From: Dictyobacter arantiisoli
Lineage (GTDB): Bacteria > Chloroflexota > Ktedonobacteria > Ktedonobacterales > Ktedonobacteraceae
Assembly (NCBI RefSeq): GCF_008326305.1
Contig: NZ_BIXY01000034.1
Span: 1-64,000 of the forward strand
Direction of reading: 5' to 3'
Length of the DNA: 64,000 bases
Of the stretch, positions 1 to 8,092 are shown piece by piece. The notes below the pieces were generated by a model. It was not told the DNA's origin. It was given only the letters and a program-made list of their open reading frames with translations, and made no database searches. Both the position numbers and the translations under genes were made by a program. Position 1 is the stretch's first letter. Every line of letters begins with the position of its first letter.

Positions 1-38
1 AATTGGTCACTGACTTCCCACGGTTTGGTTCGGGCCAT
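1..38 (-). CDS. Transposase N-terminus (partial, runs off window)
   Basis: An ATG at 36-38 (minus) follows an AGGAG ribosome site at about 45-49 and opens MARTKPWEVSDQ. This resembles the N-terminus of IS5-family DDE transposases (typical start MARTKPWEVSDE-LW). Only 12 codons are visible, so the family call rests on this short start plus the broken neighbouring gene. No catalytic residues can be seen. Confidence 0.55.
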   Translation of the reverse strand, partial: MARTKPWEVSDQ

Positions 39-130
39 CTTGGTTTCTCCTTTGCTTGGGGGATTCGTGTTCCTTTCCTTGTTCTTGATTCTATCATCTC
101 CTTCCACGTTTTCGGATAAGTTCTAAAGAG
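1..130 (-). mobile_element. End of an insertion sequence (IS5-like, partial)
   Basis: The first ~130 bases look like the 5' end of an IS whose transposase reads out of the window on the minus strand. The permease reading frame to the right loses similarity to its family at about this place and stops at 94, as expected if the IS landed in it. The exact boundary is uncertain: I place it near the stretch GGCTCTTTAGAACTTATCCG (minus strand), which could be the terminal inverted repeat. The other end and the target duplication lie outside the window. Confidence 0.6.
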
Positions 131-1863
131 CCCGAGGGGCCACTTACGTCATGAAGGCTACCAATAATGTGCCATCGGGTCGATTTATTCTGTTGATCAA
201 CCAGTGTAATAGTGTCGCCAACATGCAAGCCAGTGCGCGCCAGAACGTTATCGCTGAGAACCAATGGCTGAGTATCACTCTCCTGCAACCAGCGACCATC
301 TAGAATATGATGGGTGTATAATTGCGTATCCGCATCGAAAGCCTTGACCTGCAATACTCCCCACTTCGTGGTAAATGCTTGCTGCCCAAAACGCTCGATA
401 CGTTTCACATTGGGAATCGATTGCAGAGCACTATCAAAGGTCGATTTTGGCTGAGGTCTGACCGTCGCCCATACATCATAGTTATAGGGAGCGTAAAAGT
501 TCAGCGTATACTGCTGAATAGAGTACGTTGCGATCTGCACAGAGAAAAAGGCGATACCCGCAAGGACAAGCGCTGCCAGAGTCACCCACGCACGACCAGG
601 CTTACGAAACATACCACGCCAGCCAAGCCAGAAAGTCTGGGGAGCCAGGCCGAGAATACGCCCCAGACGCGAGGATTGGACCTGCTCCGTTCTCCTCACT
701 TTGACTCCATAGGCTGAGATCGCGTCGCGTACGGTGATGCTCGTGCCATTCCACAGTGGAATAATCGCCGCGACGAGAGGCACCACCACGCCAGCGATCA
801 GGCTGATAAGCAATGATTGCCAGGAAAGTTGATATGGTCCCAAAATCAAGGTAATATTCGCCGTCTGATACAGCGTTAAACGATAGCCAGCATACGCACC
901 CAGAGGGATTCCGATCAGCGTACCAAGCAAACCATAGATGAGTACAGAGAAAAGATAGCTCCGCAAAATCTTTCCTCGTGTACCTCCAATCGCCTTCATG
1001 GTCCCAATAACCTTTGTTTGCTCAGCAATCAGAGTTGACATAATGTTGATGATGAGAAAACAAGTGAGAACCAGCGCTCCAACCGCCAGAACTTGTGTTG
1101 CCAGGACAAAGCCATTGAGTTGACGTTTACTCAATTCAATGGGATCAGTATCGTAATGGGCGTCTTTAACCTGCACATGGTGAGCCATCAGGACACTCGT
1201 TAATGCATTGATCGTTTGCGTAATTTTAGCCGAGTTGGCATTGAAGGCTTTTACCTGGATATGATTAGCAACTTTCTCTCCCAACAACGTAATCGTGTCA
1301 TTCGAGACATATCCCTGTGCGGAACCAGTCACTGCGGGATTTGTGAGACCCAGAGTACGTGTAAAACCAACGACTTTTAACGTGACATCGCTGTGCGAGG
1401 TGTTCAGAGTGATAGTATTACCAATGGCAACGGGCTGAATAGAGGCATCACCGGACTCTAACACAATCTCGCCTTTCTGAGGATAGCGACCGCTGGTCAG
1501 CTCAAACGGGCTGATAGCCACGTGTTGCATATCCGCATATCCGTAGATCGTAATATCCGCTTGTCCCGGAGCAGCATTGATATTCCAACGACTATCAAAG
1601 AGTGAGTCCACCTGGAGCAACTTGACATTCGCGACTTTTTTTAAGATTGGGGCCAGGTTATAACTTCCTTGCTCAACCATAATCTCGATATCGGGCGCAG
1701 TTGAGCGATCCGCGCTATACGCCAGGGCCCGCGAGATCGTATCATTGGCGGTAAAAATGGCAGTAAGCCCCAGCACACTGATCGAGATACCAACAATGAT
1801 CAACGCAGCACGCAATTTTCGGCGCGTGATATCGGTGATAGATTTGCGCAATAATGCACTCAT
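94..1863 (-). CDS. FtsX-family ABC transporter permease, C-terminus lost to an IS
   Basis: This is a large MacB/FtsX-type permease of an ABC exporter. A membrane segment near residues 17-40 precedes a MacB-like extracytoplasmic domain. Three membrane segments at about 255-375 form the first FtsX domain, and a further segment sits near 430-450 with a second extracytoplasmic domain behind it. Family members of this layout run to roughly 780-850 residues and end in a second FtsX domain. Here the 589-residue frame ends in an unrelated RKRGRR tail, because the IS at the window start replaces the last three membrane helices. The start overlaps the ATPase stop by 4 bases (ATGA), so the two are translationally coupled. 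The product is probably non-functional. The two-domain FtsX architecture is seen directly; the substrate is unknown. Confidence 0.85.
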   Translation of the reverse strand: MSALLRKSITDITRRKLRAALIIVGISISVLGLTAIFTANDTISRALAYSADRSTAPDIEIMVEQGSYNLAPILKKVANVKLLQVDSLFDSRWNINAAPGQADITIYGYADMQHVAISPFELTSGRYPQKGEIVLESGDASIQPVAIGNTITLNTSHSDVTLKVVGFTRTLGLTNPAVTGSAQGYVSNDTITLLGEKVANHIQVKAFNANSAKITQTINALTSVLMAHHVQVKDAHYDTDPIELSKRQLNGFVLATQVLAVGALVLTCFLIINIMSTLIAEQTKVIGTMKAIGGTRGKILRSYLFSVLIYGLLGTLIGIPLGAYAGYRLTLYQTANITLILGPYQLSWQSLLISLIAGVVVPLVAAIIPLWNGTSITVRDAISAYGVKVRRTEQVQSSRLGRILGLAPQTFWLGWRGMFRKPGRAWVTLAALVLAGIAFFSVQIATYSIQQYTLNFYAPYNYDVWATVRPQPKSTFDSALQSIPNVKRIERFGQQAFTTKWGVLQVKAFDADTQLYTHHILDGRWLQESDTQPLVLSDNVLARTGLHVGDTITLVDQQNKSTRWHIIGSLHDVSGPSGSLELIRKRGRR

Positions 1864-2606
1864 GCATTAACCTCCCTGATGCCGTTTGTCTTTGCCAGCA
1901 GAGCATCTCCCTGCTGAACGATACGACCATCGAGCAAATCGATGCGCTCGGTGGCACGTGTAGCGAGCTGTAAGTCATGGGTCACATAAATGACCGTTTT
2001 GCCTTGTTGCGTCAGATCTGCCAGAGTATCAAAGACTTGATGAGCAGTCCGTGAATCCAGATTTCCGGTTGGCTCATCCGCAATGATCACTGGCGGATTA
2101 TTCGCCAGGGCGCGAGCAATAGCTACACGCTGCTGCTGCCCACCAGAGAGAGCACTGGGCAAACGATTGGGATAGTCGGCGATGCCTACCATATCCAGAC
2201 ATTCCATCGCTCGAGTCTTCCATTGCCGCCTCGGCAGACCGGCACCAGTACCCAGTTCCAGTGCCAGTAACACGTTCTCTAAGACCGTCAGCGTGGGCAA
2301 GAGTTGGAAAAATTGAAAGACGATCCCGACGTGTTTTCCCCGCCACCGGGCAAGTTGGTTTTCACTCTTCGCCCGCAACTCTTCGTTCTCAAAGAGAATG
2401 CGACCACTGGTTGGACGATCAATGCCAGTAAGCATATTCAGTAGGGTAGATTTACCACTTCCCGATGGTCCATTAATTACAAACAGGCCCAAAGCAGGAA
2501 TGGTAAAGGTGATAGCATCGAGAATTTTTGTAGGGTGCGCCTTTGGTCCAATGACCCGCGATAGATTTTCTACTTGAATAAGGGCTTCGCCTTTTGTGAT
2601 TGTCAT
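1860..2606 (-). CDS. ABC transporter ATP-binding protein (LolD/MacB type)
   Basis: This is the nucleotide-binding subunit that powers the adjacent FtsX permease. Walker A is GPSGSGKST (about residues 45-53), the signature is LSGGQQQR (about 153-160) and Walker B is VIIADEPTG (about 172-180), followed by the TVIYVTHD switch region. Its 248 residues are normal for the LolD/MacB group. It is first in a two-gene operon, overlaps the permease start by 4 bases, and is divergent from a two-component system. That is a common arrangement for stress-inducible export or lipid-handling ABC systems. With the permease truncated, it may be an orphan unless it pairs with another permease. Confidence 0.9.
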   Translation of the reverse strand: MTITKGEALIQVENLSRVIGPKAHPTKILDAITFTIPALGLFVINGPSGSGKSTLLNMLTGIDRPTSGRILFENEELRAKSENQLARWRGKHVGIVFQFFQLLPTLTVLENVLLALELGTGAGLPRRQWKTRAMECLDMVGIADYPNRLPSALSGGQQQRVAIARALANNPPVIIADEPTGNLDSRTAHQVFDTLADLTQQGKTVIYVTHDLQLATRATERIDLLDGRIVQQGDALLAKTNGIREVNA

Positions 2607-2750
2607 ATTCGTTCTCCTTCTTCGAACAATACATGCGTGATCAGGTTATGAATACCTTACGATAAAAAGATGACACTGATATGACACCGTTTTTCATTTT
2701 TCTGTCATCTTTTTAGTGCATACTGGAAGAGAAAAAAGGGGGTGACAGGT
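2607..2750. promoter_or_regulatory. Divergent control region with 13-bp inverted repeat and 11-bp-spaced direct repeats
   Basis: This lies between the ABC operon (minus) and the response regulator (plus). TAAAAAGATGACA at 2663-2675 is repeated perfectly inverted at 2703-2715. Inside, ATGACAC occurs at 2670-2676 and again at 2681-2687, an 11-bp period on one DNA face. OmpR/PhoB regulators bind direct repeats of about this spacing, so this is a plausible binding site for the neighbouring regulator, governing both directions. I could not place convincing -35 and -10 boxes. Confidence 0.5.
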
Positions 2751-3431
2751 ATGCGTCTACTCATCATAGAGGATGACTATCATATGAACCAGGCGCTCAA
2801 AAAGAGCCTGATTGAGGAGGGTTATGCCATCGATGCGGTCTACGACGGTATAGAGGGCGAAGCATATGCCGAGAGTACACTCTATGACGCCATCATCCTC
2901 GATGTCATGCTGCCACGCAAAGATGGCATCGCAGTCTGCCGCACGCTGCGCCAACGCGGCATGACAACTCCTATCCTGATGCTTACCGCGCGTGATGCGA
3001 TCGAAGATCGCGTCCAGGGTCTCGATAGTGGTGCTGATGATTACCTGATCAAGCCTTTCGCACTGTATGAACTGCTGGCACGCCTGCGCGCGCTTTTACG
3101 ACGTACTTCTCCGCAGAAAAGTGGTGTGCTCGTTGTCGGGGATCTGGTTATCAATCCGGCTACTCACGAGGTTATGCGAGCGGGCGAGCGTATCAAGCTG
3201 AACACCAAAGAATTCGCATTACTGGAATATTTCATGCGTCATCCCAATCAGGTGCTCAAACGCGAAATGATCGAGAGCCACATCTGGAGCTACGATTTCA
3301 TCAGCGCCTCCAATGTTGTGGATGTCTATGTGAGACGCCTGCGCCGGAAAGTCGATGACCCTTTCACTGAAAAATTGCTTGAGACAATCTACGGAGCAGG
3401 TTACCGGTTGTGTGTTTCTAAAAACACGTGA
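2751..3431 (+). CDS. OmpR/PhoB-family response regulator
   Basis: This is a DNA-binding response regulator of 226 residues. The N-terminal receiver starts MRLLIIEDD (acidic pair), has the phospho-acceptor Asp in ILDVMLPRKDG (about residue 51), the switch Thr in MLTARD and the conserved Lys in LIKPF. The C-terminal winged helix ends in DVYVRRLRRKVD and ETIYGAGYRL, typical of the OmpR group. I prefer the ATG at 2751, which sits six bases after the GGGGGTGA ribosome site, over the GTG at 2742. The histidine kinase follows after 15 bases, and the ABC export operon is divergent, so regulation of that operon is a reasonable inference. Confidence 0.93.
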   Translation: MRLLIIEDDYHMNQALKKSLIEEGYAIDAVYDGIEGEAYAESTLYDAIILDVMLPRKDGIAVCRTLRQRGMTTPILMLTARDAIEDRVQGLDSGADDYLIKPFALYELLARLRALLRRTSPQKSGVLVVGDLVINPATHEVMRAGERIKLNTKEFALLEYFMRHPNQVLKREMIESHIWSYDFISASNVVDVYVRRLRRKVDDPFTEKLLETIYGAGYRLCVSKNT

Positions 3432-3446
3432 GGAGGTTCAGGTACC

Positions 3447-4994
3447 ATGCAAGCATCTATTCTCGTTCTCGCAAAAAGAAGTGTATCCGGGCGCACAAAG
3501 CGGCTGTTGCACCACTTTTATAGCTTGCGCTTCCGGTTGATGCTCTGGTATTTGCTGATTCTGGCTCTGACCCTCTACTTTTTCAGTACAGCTATCTATG
3601 TGCTTCAACAAAGAGCACTCTACAACCAGGCGGATAGCAATCTCCAGCAGGCTATCCGCACGCTACCTGATCTGTATGATCTCCAGTCAGGTCGCCTGAC
3701 AACCATGAACACTGGTCTATATGCAGATATATACACCAGTGATAGTATGAGCATCTTGCTCAATCCACAGGGGCAAATCGTCCAGACTACTAGCAGGATG
3801 GGTGCTCCCGACCTTGATCGGCTCCCTGTATCCTTTTTTCTCTCCTCTCATTCTGCTGGTAACCAGATGAGCGCCACCGGAAATCAGGATCTCCATTTCT
3901 TTTCCACGAGAACGCCAATCATCGATCAGTCTGCTCCACCGCCCTGGAACAGGTATGTGTTTGAAACAGTGACCATTACCAATCGACAGGGGCAGATCCT
4001 GAATAGTGTGCTGGTTGGCCTGCATACCGATATTCCGGACCAGTTACATCAGTTGCTCAGTATACTCGTTGGCATCACTCCGCTTGCTCTTCTCATGGCT
4101 AGCCTGGGTGGCTACTGGCTAGCGTCCAGGGCAACACGTCCAATACATACAATCACACGCACCGCGCAAGAAATCAGTGAGACAGACCTGCATCGTCGCT
4201 TGAATTTGAGACGACATGATGAACTGGGCGAGCTGGGTGCAACCTTTGATAGCATGCTGGACCGCCTGGAGGGGGCATTTGAACGCCAGCGGCAGTTTAC
4301 CGCAGACGCCAGCCACGAACTACGCACGCCGCTCAGCATCGTCAACACAGAGGCTGAGCGTGTGCTTCAACGGACCTACACCTGCGAGGAATATATCCAG
4401 ACGATAGCAATCATCCACCAGGAAAACCAGCGCATGATCCGACTGGTCAACGGTTTGCTGACGCTGGCGCGTGCGGATCAAGGGCAGACCAGATTGCAAT
4501 GTGAGCAACTCGATCTCAGCGAAATCGTCCTCGATGCGGCGGAACGGCTCGCCTATCTGGCAGAACAGAACGGGATCACAATCCGCCTCTCCAACCTGGA
4601 CGAGATCTTCATCTGGGGCGACCGGCTCTATCTCACGCAACTCTGTACCAACCTGCTAGAAAACGCCATCAAATACAGCGCCGAGATTGGCAAGTGCGTC
4701 GATGTCAGACTGGATCGAGAGCCTGATCAGGCCCGCATGCAAATTATTGACGAGGGGCCAGGCATTGCTGCGGAACACCTCCCATACCTCTTTGAGCGCT
4801 TCTTCCGTGTAGACCAGTCCCGCACATATAATCGGTCAGCTGGCAGCACGCCCACTGCCGGAGGGAGTGGCCTCGGTCTCTCTATCGCCCGCTGGATCGC
4901 GCAAGAACACGGCGGCTCAATTCAGGTTCAATCTACTCCCAGCAAAGGCACGATTTTTGAGGTTTGCCTCCCGCTCTCAGAAGCTGGCACATGA
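3447..4994 (+). CDS. Sensor histidine kinase with extracytoplasmic sensor
   Basis: This is a membrane histidine kinase of 515 residues. A first membrane helix lies at about 31-52, a ~150-residue extracytoplasmic region follows, and a second helix sits near 203-226. A HAMP linker (RATRPIHTITRTAQEI) leads to HisKA with the phospho-acceptor His in ASHELRTPLS, and then a HATPase domain with the N box (LLENAIKYS), the DEGPGI G1 box, the F box (LFERFF) and GGSGLGLSIA. It shares an operon with the response regulator upstream and has a GAGG ribosome site. Kinases beside FtsX-type ABC genes often sense envelope stress or peptides, but the signal cannot be read here. Confidence 0.93.
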   Translation: MQASILVLAKRSVSGRTKRLLHHFYSLRFRLMLWYLLILALTLYFFSTAIYVLQQRALYNQADSNLQQAIRTLPDLYDLQSGRLTTMNTGLYADIYTSDSMSILLNPQGQIVQTTSRMGAPDLDRLPVSFFLSSHSAGNQMSATGNQDLHFFSTRTPIIDQSAPPPWNRYVFETVTITNRQGQILNSVLVGLHTDIPDQLHQLLSILVGITPLALLMASLGGYWLASRATRPIHTITRTAQEISETDLHRRLNLRRHDELGELGATFDSMLDRLEGAFERQRQFTADASHELRTPLSIVNTEAERVLQRTYTCEEYIQTIAIIHQENQRMIRLVNGLLTLARADQGQTRLQCEQLDLSEIVLDAAERLAYLAEQNGITIRLSNLDEIFIWGDRLYLTQLCTNLLENAIKYSAEIGKCVDVRLDREPDQARMQIIDEGPGIAAEHLPYLFERFFRVDQSRTYNRSAGSTPTAGGSGLGLSIARWIAQEHGGSIQVQSTPSKGTIFEVCLPLSEAGT

Positions 4995-5045
4995 AGGTCA
5001 CTTTTATCACAATATCGATGCTGATTGGCTTAGCGGGGAAAAGTG

Positions 5046-5178
5046 GGCTCTCCCGCACTTTGCGTGATAAGCAGTACAATAAAGCAACTATCAAAAAGTG
5101 GCTATGGCCTACGAAGCAGGATCAACGGGACTCGTGAGCCAAATATACAAGAGCTTTCACGAAATATGCGGGAGAGCC
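5046..5178. mobile_element. 133-bp MITE with 12-bp terminal inverted repeats and 8-bp target duplication
   Basis: GGCTCTCCCGCA at 5046-5057 is matched by its perfect inverse at 5167-5178. The element is flanked by identical GAAAAGTG octamers at 5038-5045 and 5179-5186, a clean target-site duplication. The inverted similarity continues imperfectly inward (CTTTGCGTGA against TATTTCGTGA). No reading frame fits inside, so the element is non-autonomous. It lies 51 bp after the kinase stop codon. Duplications of 8 bp occur in several IS families, and I cannot name the parent. Confidence 0.8.
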
Positions 5179-5259
5179 GAAAAGTGTACTAAAAAATGTT
5201 ATGACCCCGATAAGGCCAGAGTGTAGAAGGACTCTGCTATTCTCTGTTGTGCAAGCTCT

Positions 5260-5685
5260 TTACTTTTTGCGTTCCAGCAGAACAGCAGGGACCTTGCGTG
5301 TGATCTTCGCCTGAAGCTCAGCGAGAGCAGGTATCTTCTGTACCTGGATGCTCCCAAGGCGGTCCGCCTCCGCACTGTCGACAACGATGGCTCTAGCCTC
5401 GAACGTCTCAGTGCCAAGCTCGACAGTCACATCGGGATGCACGACCAGGTTGTGATACCAACCGGGATTGGTTGGCGCGCCCCTATTCCCGGCGAAAACG
5501 TAGATGCGGCCACCTTGGGACAAATAGACCAGTGGGCTGATACGCTGTTGACCGCTTTTTGCCCCCGTCGTCGTCAGCAAAAGTAAGGGGGCACCAGCTA
5601 ATTGACCACCAACGTTCCCCCCGTTGGCACGGAACTTTTCGATAATCTGGCGATCCCATTCATTCAAATCCTGTATCTCAGTCAT
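5260..5685 (-). CDS. Nitroreductase/deazaflavin (F420)-dependent oxidoreductase family protein
   Basis: This is a 141-residue protein of the Ddn-like split-barrel family (F420H2-dependent nitroreductases, formerly DUF385). The diagnostic pattern is a Trp-Asp/Phe-rich N-terminal helix, the APLLLLTTTGAKSGQQR strand-turn, the PL-VYL strand and the segment NPGWYHNLVVHPDVTVELG. Such proteins bind a deazaflavin or flavin and reduce small molecules; the substrate is unknown. The start is ATG at 5683-5685 behind AGGAGG. It lies 18 bp downstream of the epimerase fragment, so both were probably read from the operator-controlled promoter near 6000. Confidence 0.88.
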   Translation of the reverse strand: MTEIQDLNEWDRQIIEKFRANGGNVGGQLAGAPLLLLTTTGAKSGQQRISPLVYLSQGGRIYVFAGNRGAPTNPGWYHNLVVHPDVTVELGTETFEARAIVVDSAEADRLGSIQVQKIPALAELQAKITRKVPAVLLERKK

Positions 5686-5703
5686 GAAATCCTCCTCTTG
5701 TCG

Positions 5704-5916
5704 CTACCATTTCTTCTCGTCATTATTAGTGTCGTTGCTCCTTCTTCGACCAACCAGCCTGAATATCACCTCTCGCACCTCCGTGCCAGCAGCGGTGATT
5801 TTGGCAGCGGCTGCATCGGAGCGAGCCAGGCCAAGGACCTGGTGCCCTGCCTCGATCAGCTCGCGAACGACGGCGGAGCCGATAAAACCGGCCGCGCCAG
5901 TAACGAACACTTTCAT
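5704..5916 (-). pseudogene. NAD(P)-dependent epimerase/SDR, 5' fragment only
   Basis: From ATG 5914-5916 (GGAGG ribosome site at about 5924-5928) the frame gives a textbook extended-SDR N-terminus: [14 protein letters not shown] (Rossmann glycine motif), then [16 protein letters not shown]. After about 50 residues (GTEVREV) the similarity to the family stops and 20 unrelated residues follow before a stop. Full-length relatives have about 280-300 residues. No remaining part is visible before the next gene, so an internal deletion removed most of it. The 50-codon portion looks recently intact. Confidence 0.8.
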
Positions 5917-5982
5917 AAGCAATTCCTCCAGTACATGTGGGTAGGAGTTCGCTGGTGTTGCCCCTGTTCTGATCTCATGTTT

Positions 5983-6014
5983 TAACAAGTTGATGCTTTT
6001 GCATCAACTTGTTA
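5983..6014. promoter_or_regulatory. 14-bp-arm palindromic operator
   Basis: TAACAAGTTGATGC at 5983-5996, a TTTT spacer and its perfect inverse at 6001-6014 form a 32-bp palindrome 66 bp upstream of the epimerase fragment start. Size, symmetry and place suggest the operator of a MarR-, TetR- or HxlR-type repressor controlling the small redox operon. No regulator gene is adjacent, so the regulator must act from elsewhere or was lost. A hairpin function in RNA is the alternative. Confidence 0.6.
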
Positions 6015-6249
6015 CAATAAACAGTATAGCCTGGACGGGTACACGGGGCAAGCATCAATTCTTGCCTCTTGTTACATATGCAACAAAGAGGGAATGATGT
6101 CGCACGAAGAACAGAAGGAATGAGGCCAATTCAGACCATGCTTCTGTTACAGGAGCAGAAATTTCATCGTGTCCCTGGAGAGAATTTTGCAAGGATGAGT
6201 TTATGCTTGAAAAATGCTAAAAACATATACATACATAGATATATCTCAC

Positions 6250-6292
6250 AAAAAAGCTCCCGTCGCACAGGATAGTGTAACAGGAGCTTTTT
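6250..6292 (-). terminator. Intrinsic terminator after rpsI
   Basis: AAAAAGCTCC at 6251-6260 and GGAGCTTTTT at 6283-6292 form a 10-bp stem whose U-rich flank serves both strands. It lies 50 bp past the rpsI stop codon and is the natural end of the 33-kb minus-strand super-cluster. The rest of 6015-6341 holds nothing I can support. Confidence 0.75.
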
Positions 6293-6341
6293 GGTAAGCC
6301 TGATAGCCAGGCAGTATAGAAACATAGACAAACCGTTTGGA

Positions 6342-6755
6342 TTAACGCTTTGTATACTGTGGGGCCTTACGGGCGCGCTTCAGACCTGGTTTCTTTCTTT
6401 CCTTCATACGTGGGTCACGGGTCAGATAACCCGCTTTACGTAGAGCAGCTTTGAAATCAGGATTCAAGCGTACCAGGGCACGAGCGACGCCGTGGCGGAT
6501 CGCGCCAGCCTGGCCGCTTGTACCACCACCGACAACACGAACGGTCAGGGTGTAGGCATCGCTATTTAAATCCAGGGCACGCAAAGGGGCAGCAACGGTA
6601 GCCAGATGCGTATCGCGGGGCCCAAAGAAGCTCTGGGCACTTTTATCATTAATAGTGATGCTACCATCGCCATTTGGGTAGAGACGCACACGAGCCACAG
6701 CCGTCTTACGTCGTCCCATGCCGTAGTAGTAATCACCTTTGATTGTATCAGCCAA
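6342..6755 (-). CDS. rpsI: 30S ribosomal protein S9
   Basis: S9 sits in the head of the small subunit, its C-terminal tail reaching the P-site tRNA. The 137-residue frame has the family start YYGMGRRKTAVARVRL, the central GGGTSGQAGAIRHGVARAL block and the basic tail RKKPGLKRARKAPQYTKR, whose terminal KR is the invariant tRNA-contacting end. The start codon is TTG at 6753-6755 behind GAGGAG with 7-base spacing; the only ATG nearby has no ribosome site and would remove a typical N-terminus. It follows rplM by 20 bp and ends the transcription unit. Confidence 0.97.
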   Translation of the reverse strand: MADTIKGDYYYGMGRRKTAVARVRLYPNGDGSITINDKSAQSFFGPRDTHLATVAAPLRALDLNSDAYTLTVRVVGGGTSGQAGAIRHGVARALVRLNPDFKAALRKAGYLTRDPRMKERKKPGLKRARKAPQYTKR

Positions 6756-6775
6756 GGTGGTTCTCCTCTTCTTTC

Positions 6776-7243
6776 CTATGCCTCAGTGGCCTGCTTCAAC
6801 AACGCCTCAGGGCCAGTCCAGATGACTGCCTTCTGAGCCTGATGTGGATGTGTAGGACCAGCGTAGATTTTCAAGCGTGACATAATCTGAGAGCCCAGGC
6901 GGTTATGCATCACCATACCGCGAACAGCATGCTCAAGTGCGCGCTCTGGATGTTTGCCTTCCAAAGTCTGGCGCAATGTCGTCTTCTTCAAGCCACCGGG
7001 ATACTGTGAATGGCGATAATACACCTTCTGATCCAGGCGATTGCCGGTTACAGCAATCTTGTCGGCATTAATCACAACCACAAAATCTCCACTATTGAGA
7101 TGTGGTGTGAATGTAGGTTTATGCTTACCGCGCAAAATATGCGCGATCTGTGTCGCAACTCGACCCAGTACCTGCCCCTCGGCATCGATGACATACCAAT
7201 TTGGTTGCAGATCAGCGGCCTTGGCGCTATATGTCTTTACCAT
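6776..7243 (-). CDS. rplM: 50S ribosomal protein L13
   Basis: L13 is an early-assembly large-subunit protein. The 155-residue product shows the family landmarks [17 protein letters not shown], the [20 protein letters not shown] block, [12 protein letters not shown] and the [16 protein letters not shown] segment. Start is ATG with GGAG upstream. It overlaps the truA stop by 17 bp and precedes rpsI, the usual L13-S9 pair. The C-terminus after [12 protein letters not shown] is a little longer than in E. coli. Confidence 0.97.
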   Translation of the reverse strand: MVKTYSAKAADLQPNWYVIDAEGQVLGRVATQIAHILRGKHKPTFTPHLNSGDFVVVINADKIAVTGNRLDQKVYYRHSQYPGGLKKTTLRQTLEGKHPERALEHAVRGMVMHNRLGSQIMSRLKIYAGPTHPHQAQKAVIWTGPEALLKQATEA

Positions 7244-8030
7244 CGTTTACTCCAAAATTCTCAGGATATTCAACCCGTACCAGGCACAGCCCATGTGATG
7301 GGGCCGCTGAACCGGGGTGCGTCTTCTCCGCACGTTGCACAATTTCTCTAAATTCTTCAAGACTGAGACGCCTCTGTCCAACCAGGAGCAGAGTGCCAAC
7401 CATTCTACGAACCTGCCCCGTGAGAAAGGCGTTGGCAGTAAAATCATAATAGATGAGTTCATTTGCCTCGGGACGTATGCAACGAGCTTCCAACATCGTA
7501 CGAACACAATGGCCGGGCTCCGTCTGCAAGGAAAGGGATTTATTCGGGCTATGCCCAAATGCACCAAAGTCCTTATTGCCCACAAGTTCCTGACAGGCCT
7601 CGCTCATCAAAGCAACATCCAGCTCATGATGGCAATGATAGCTATAGCGGGCCCGCAATGCTGTCGGCGCAGGATCATTCCAGACCGTATAGCGATACGA
7701 TCGGCTCACCGCGCTAAAACGAGCATGGAACTGTTCAGGGACGTTCCGCACCCATCGTATTGCTACGGATTTGGGTAAGACGGCATTCAGAGAGCGTAGC
7801 CAGATTTCAGGCGAGCGTTGCAGCGAGGTAGTAAAGGTAATTACCTGCCCACTTGCATGAACGCCAGCATCAGTACGGCCCGCGCCATTCACTACAGAGA
7901 AAACGCCACCAGAAACCTGCGCAATCGCCGTCTCCAAAGCGCCCTGCACCGTAGGTCCATGGTTCCCAGATTGACGCTGAAAGCCATGGAAATCCGTGCC
8001 ATCATACTCAACACAACAAGCAATGTTCAT
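7227..8030 (-). CDS. truA: tRNA pseudouridine(38-40) synthase TruA
   Basis: TruA converts uridines 38-40 of the tRNA anticodon stem to pseudouridine. The frame has [15 protein letters not shown] at the N-terminus, the catalytic Asp in [15 protein letters not shown] and the C-terminal [18 protein letters not shown] core, in the normal family length of about 267 residues. I choose ATG at 8028-8030 because it starts at the family's usual place; a TTG three codons earlier (8039) with GGTGA upstream is possible. TruA is found between L17 and L13 in many Gram-positive type alpha operons, as here. Confidence 0.95.
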   Translation of the reverse strand: MNIACCVEYDGTDFHGFQRQSGNHGPTVQGALETAIAQVSGGVFSVVNGAGRTDAGVHASGQVITFTTSLQRSPEIWLRSLNAVLPKSVAIRWVRNVPEQFHARFSAVSRSYRYTVWNDPAPTALRARYSYHCHHELDVALMSEACQELVGNKDFGAFGHSPNKSLSLQTEPGHCVRTMLEARCIRPEANELIYYDFTANAFLTGQVRRMVGTLLLVGQRRLSLEEFREIVQRAEKTHPGSAAPSHGLCLVRVEYPENFGVNDGKDI

Positions 8031-8092
8031 ACGACTCAATGTAATTCACCAGGGATAGGACGCATCAAACCAGGTTCCGCGAAACTGTATCC

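Noticed and set aside
322-717. 131-residue plus-strand frame inside the permease gene
   Set aside because: Antisense to a clear FtsX permease frame, no ribosome site and low-complexity character; a shadow.
6069-6275. 68-residue plus-strand frame near the rpsI terminator
   Set aside because: No convincing ribosome site or recognisable sequence, and it runs into the terminator stem.
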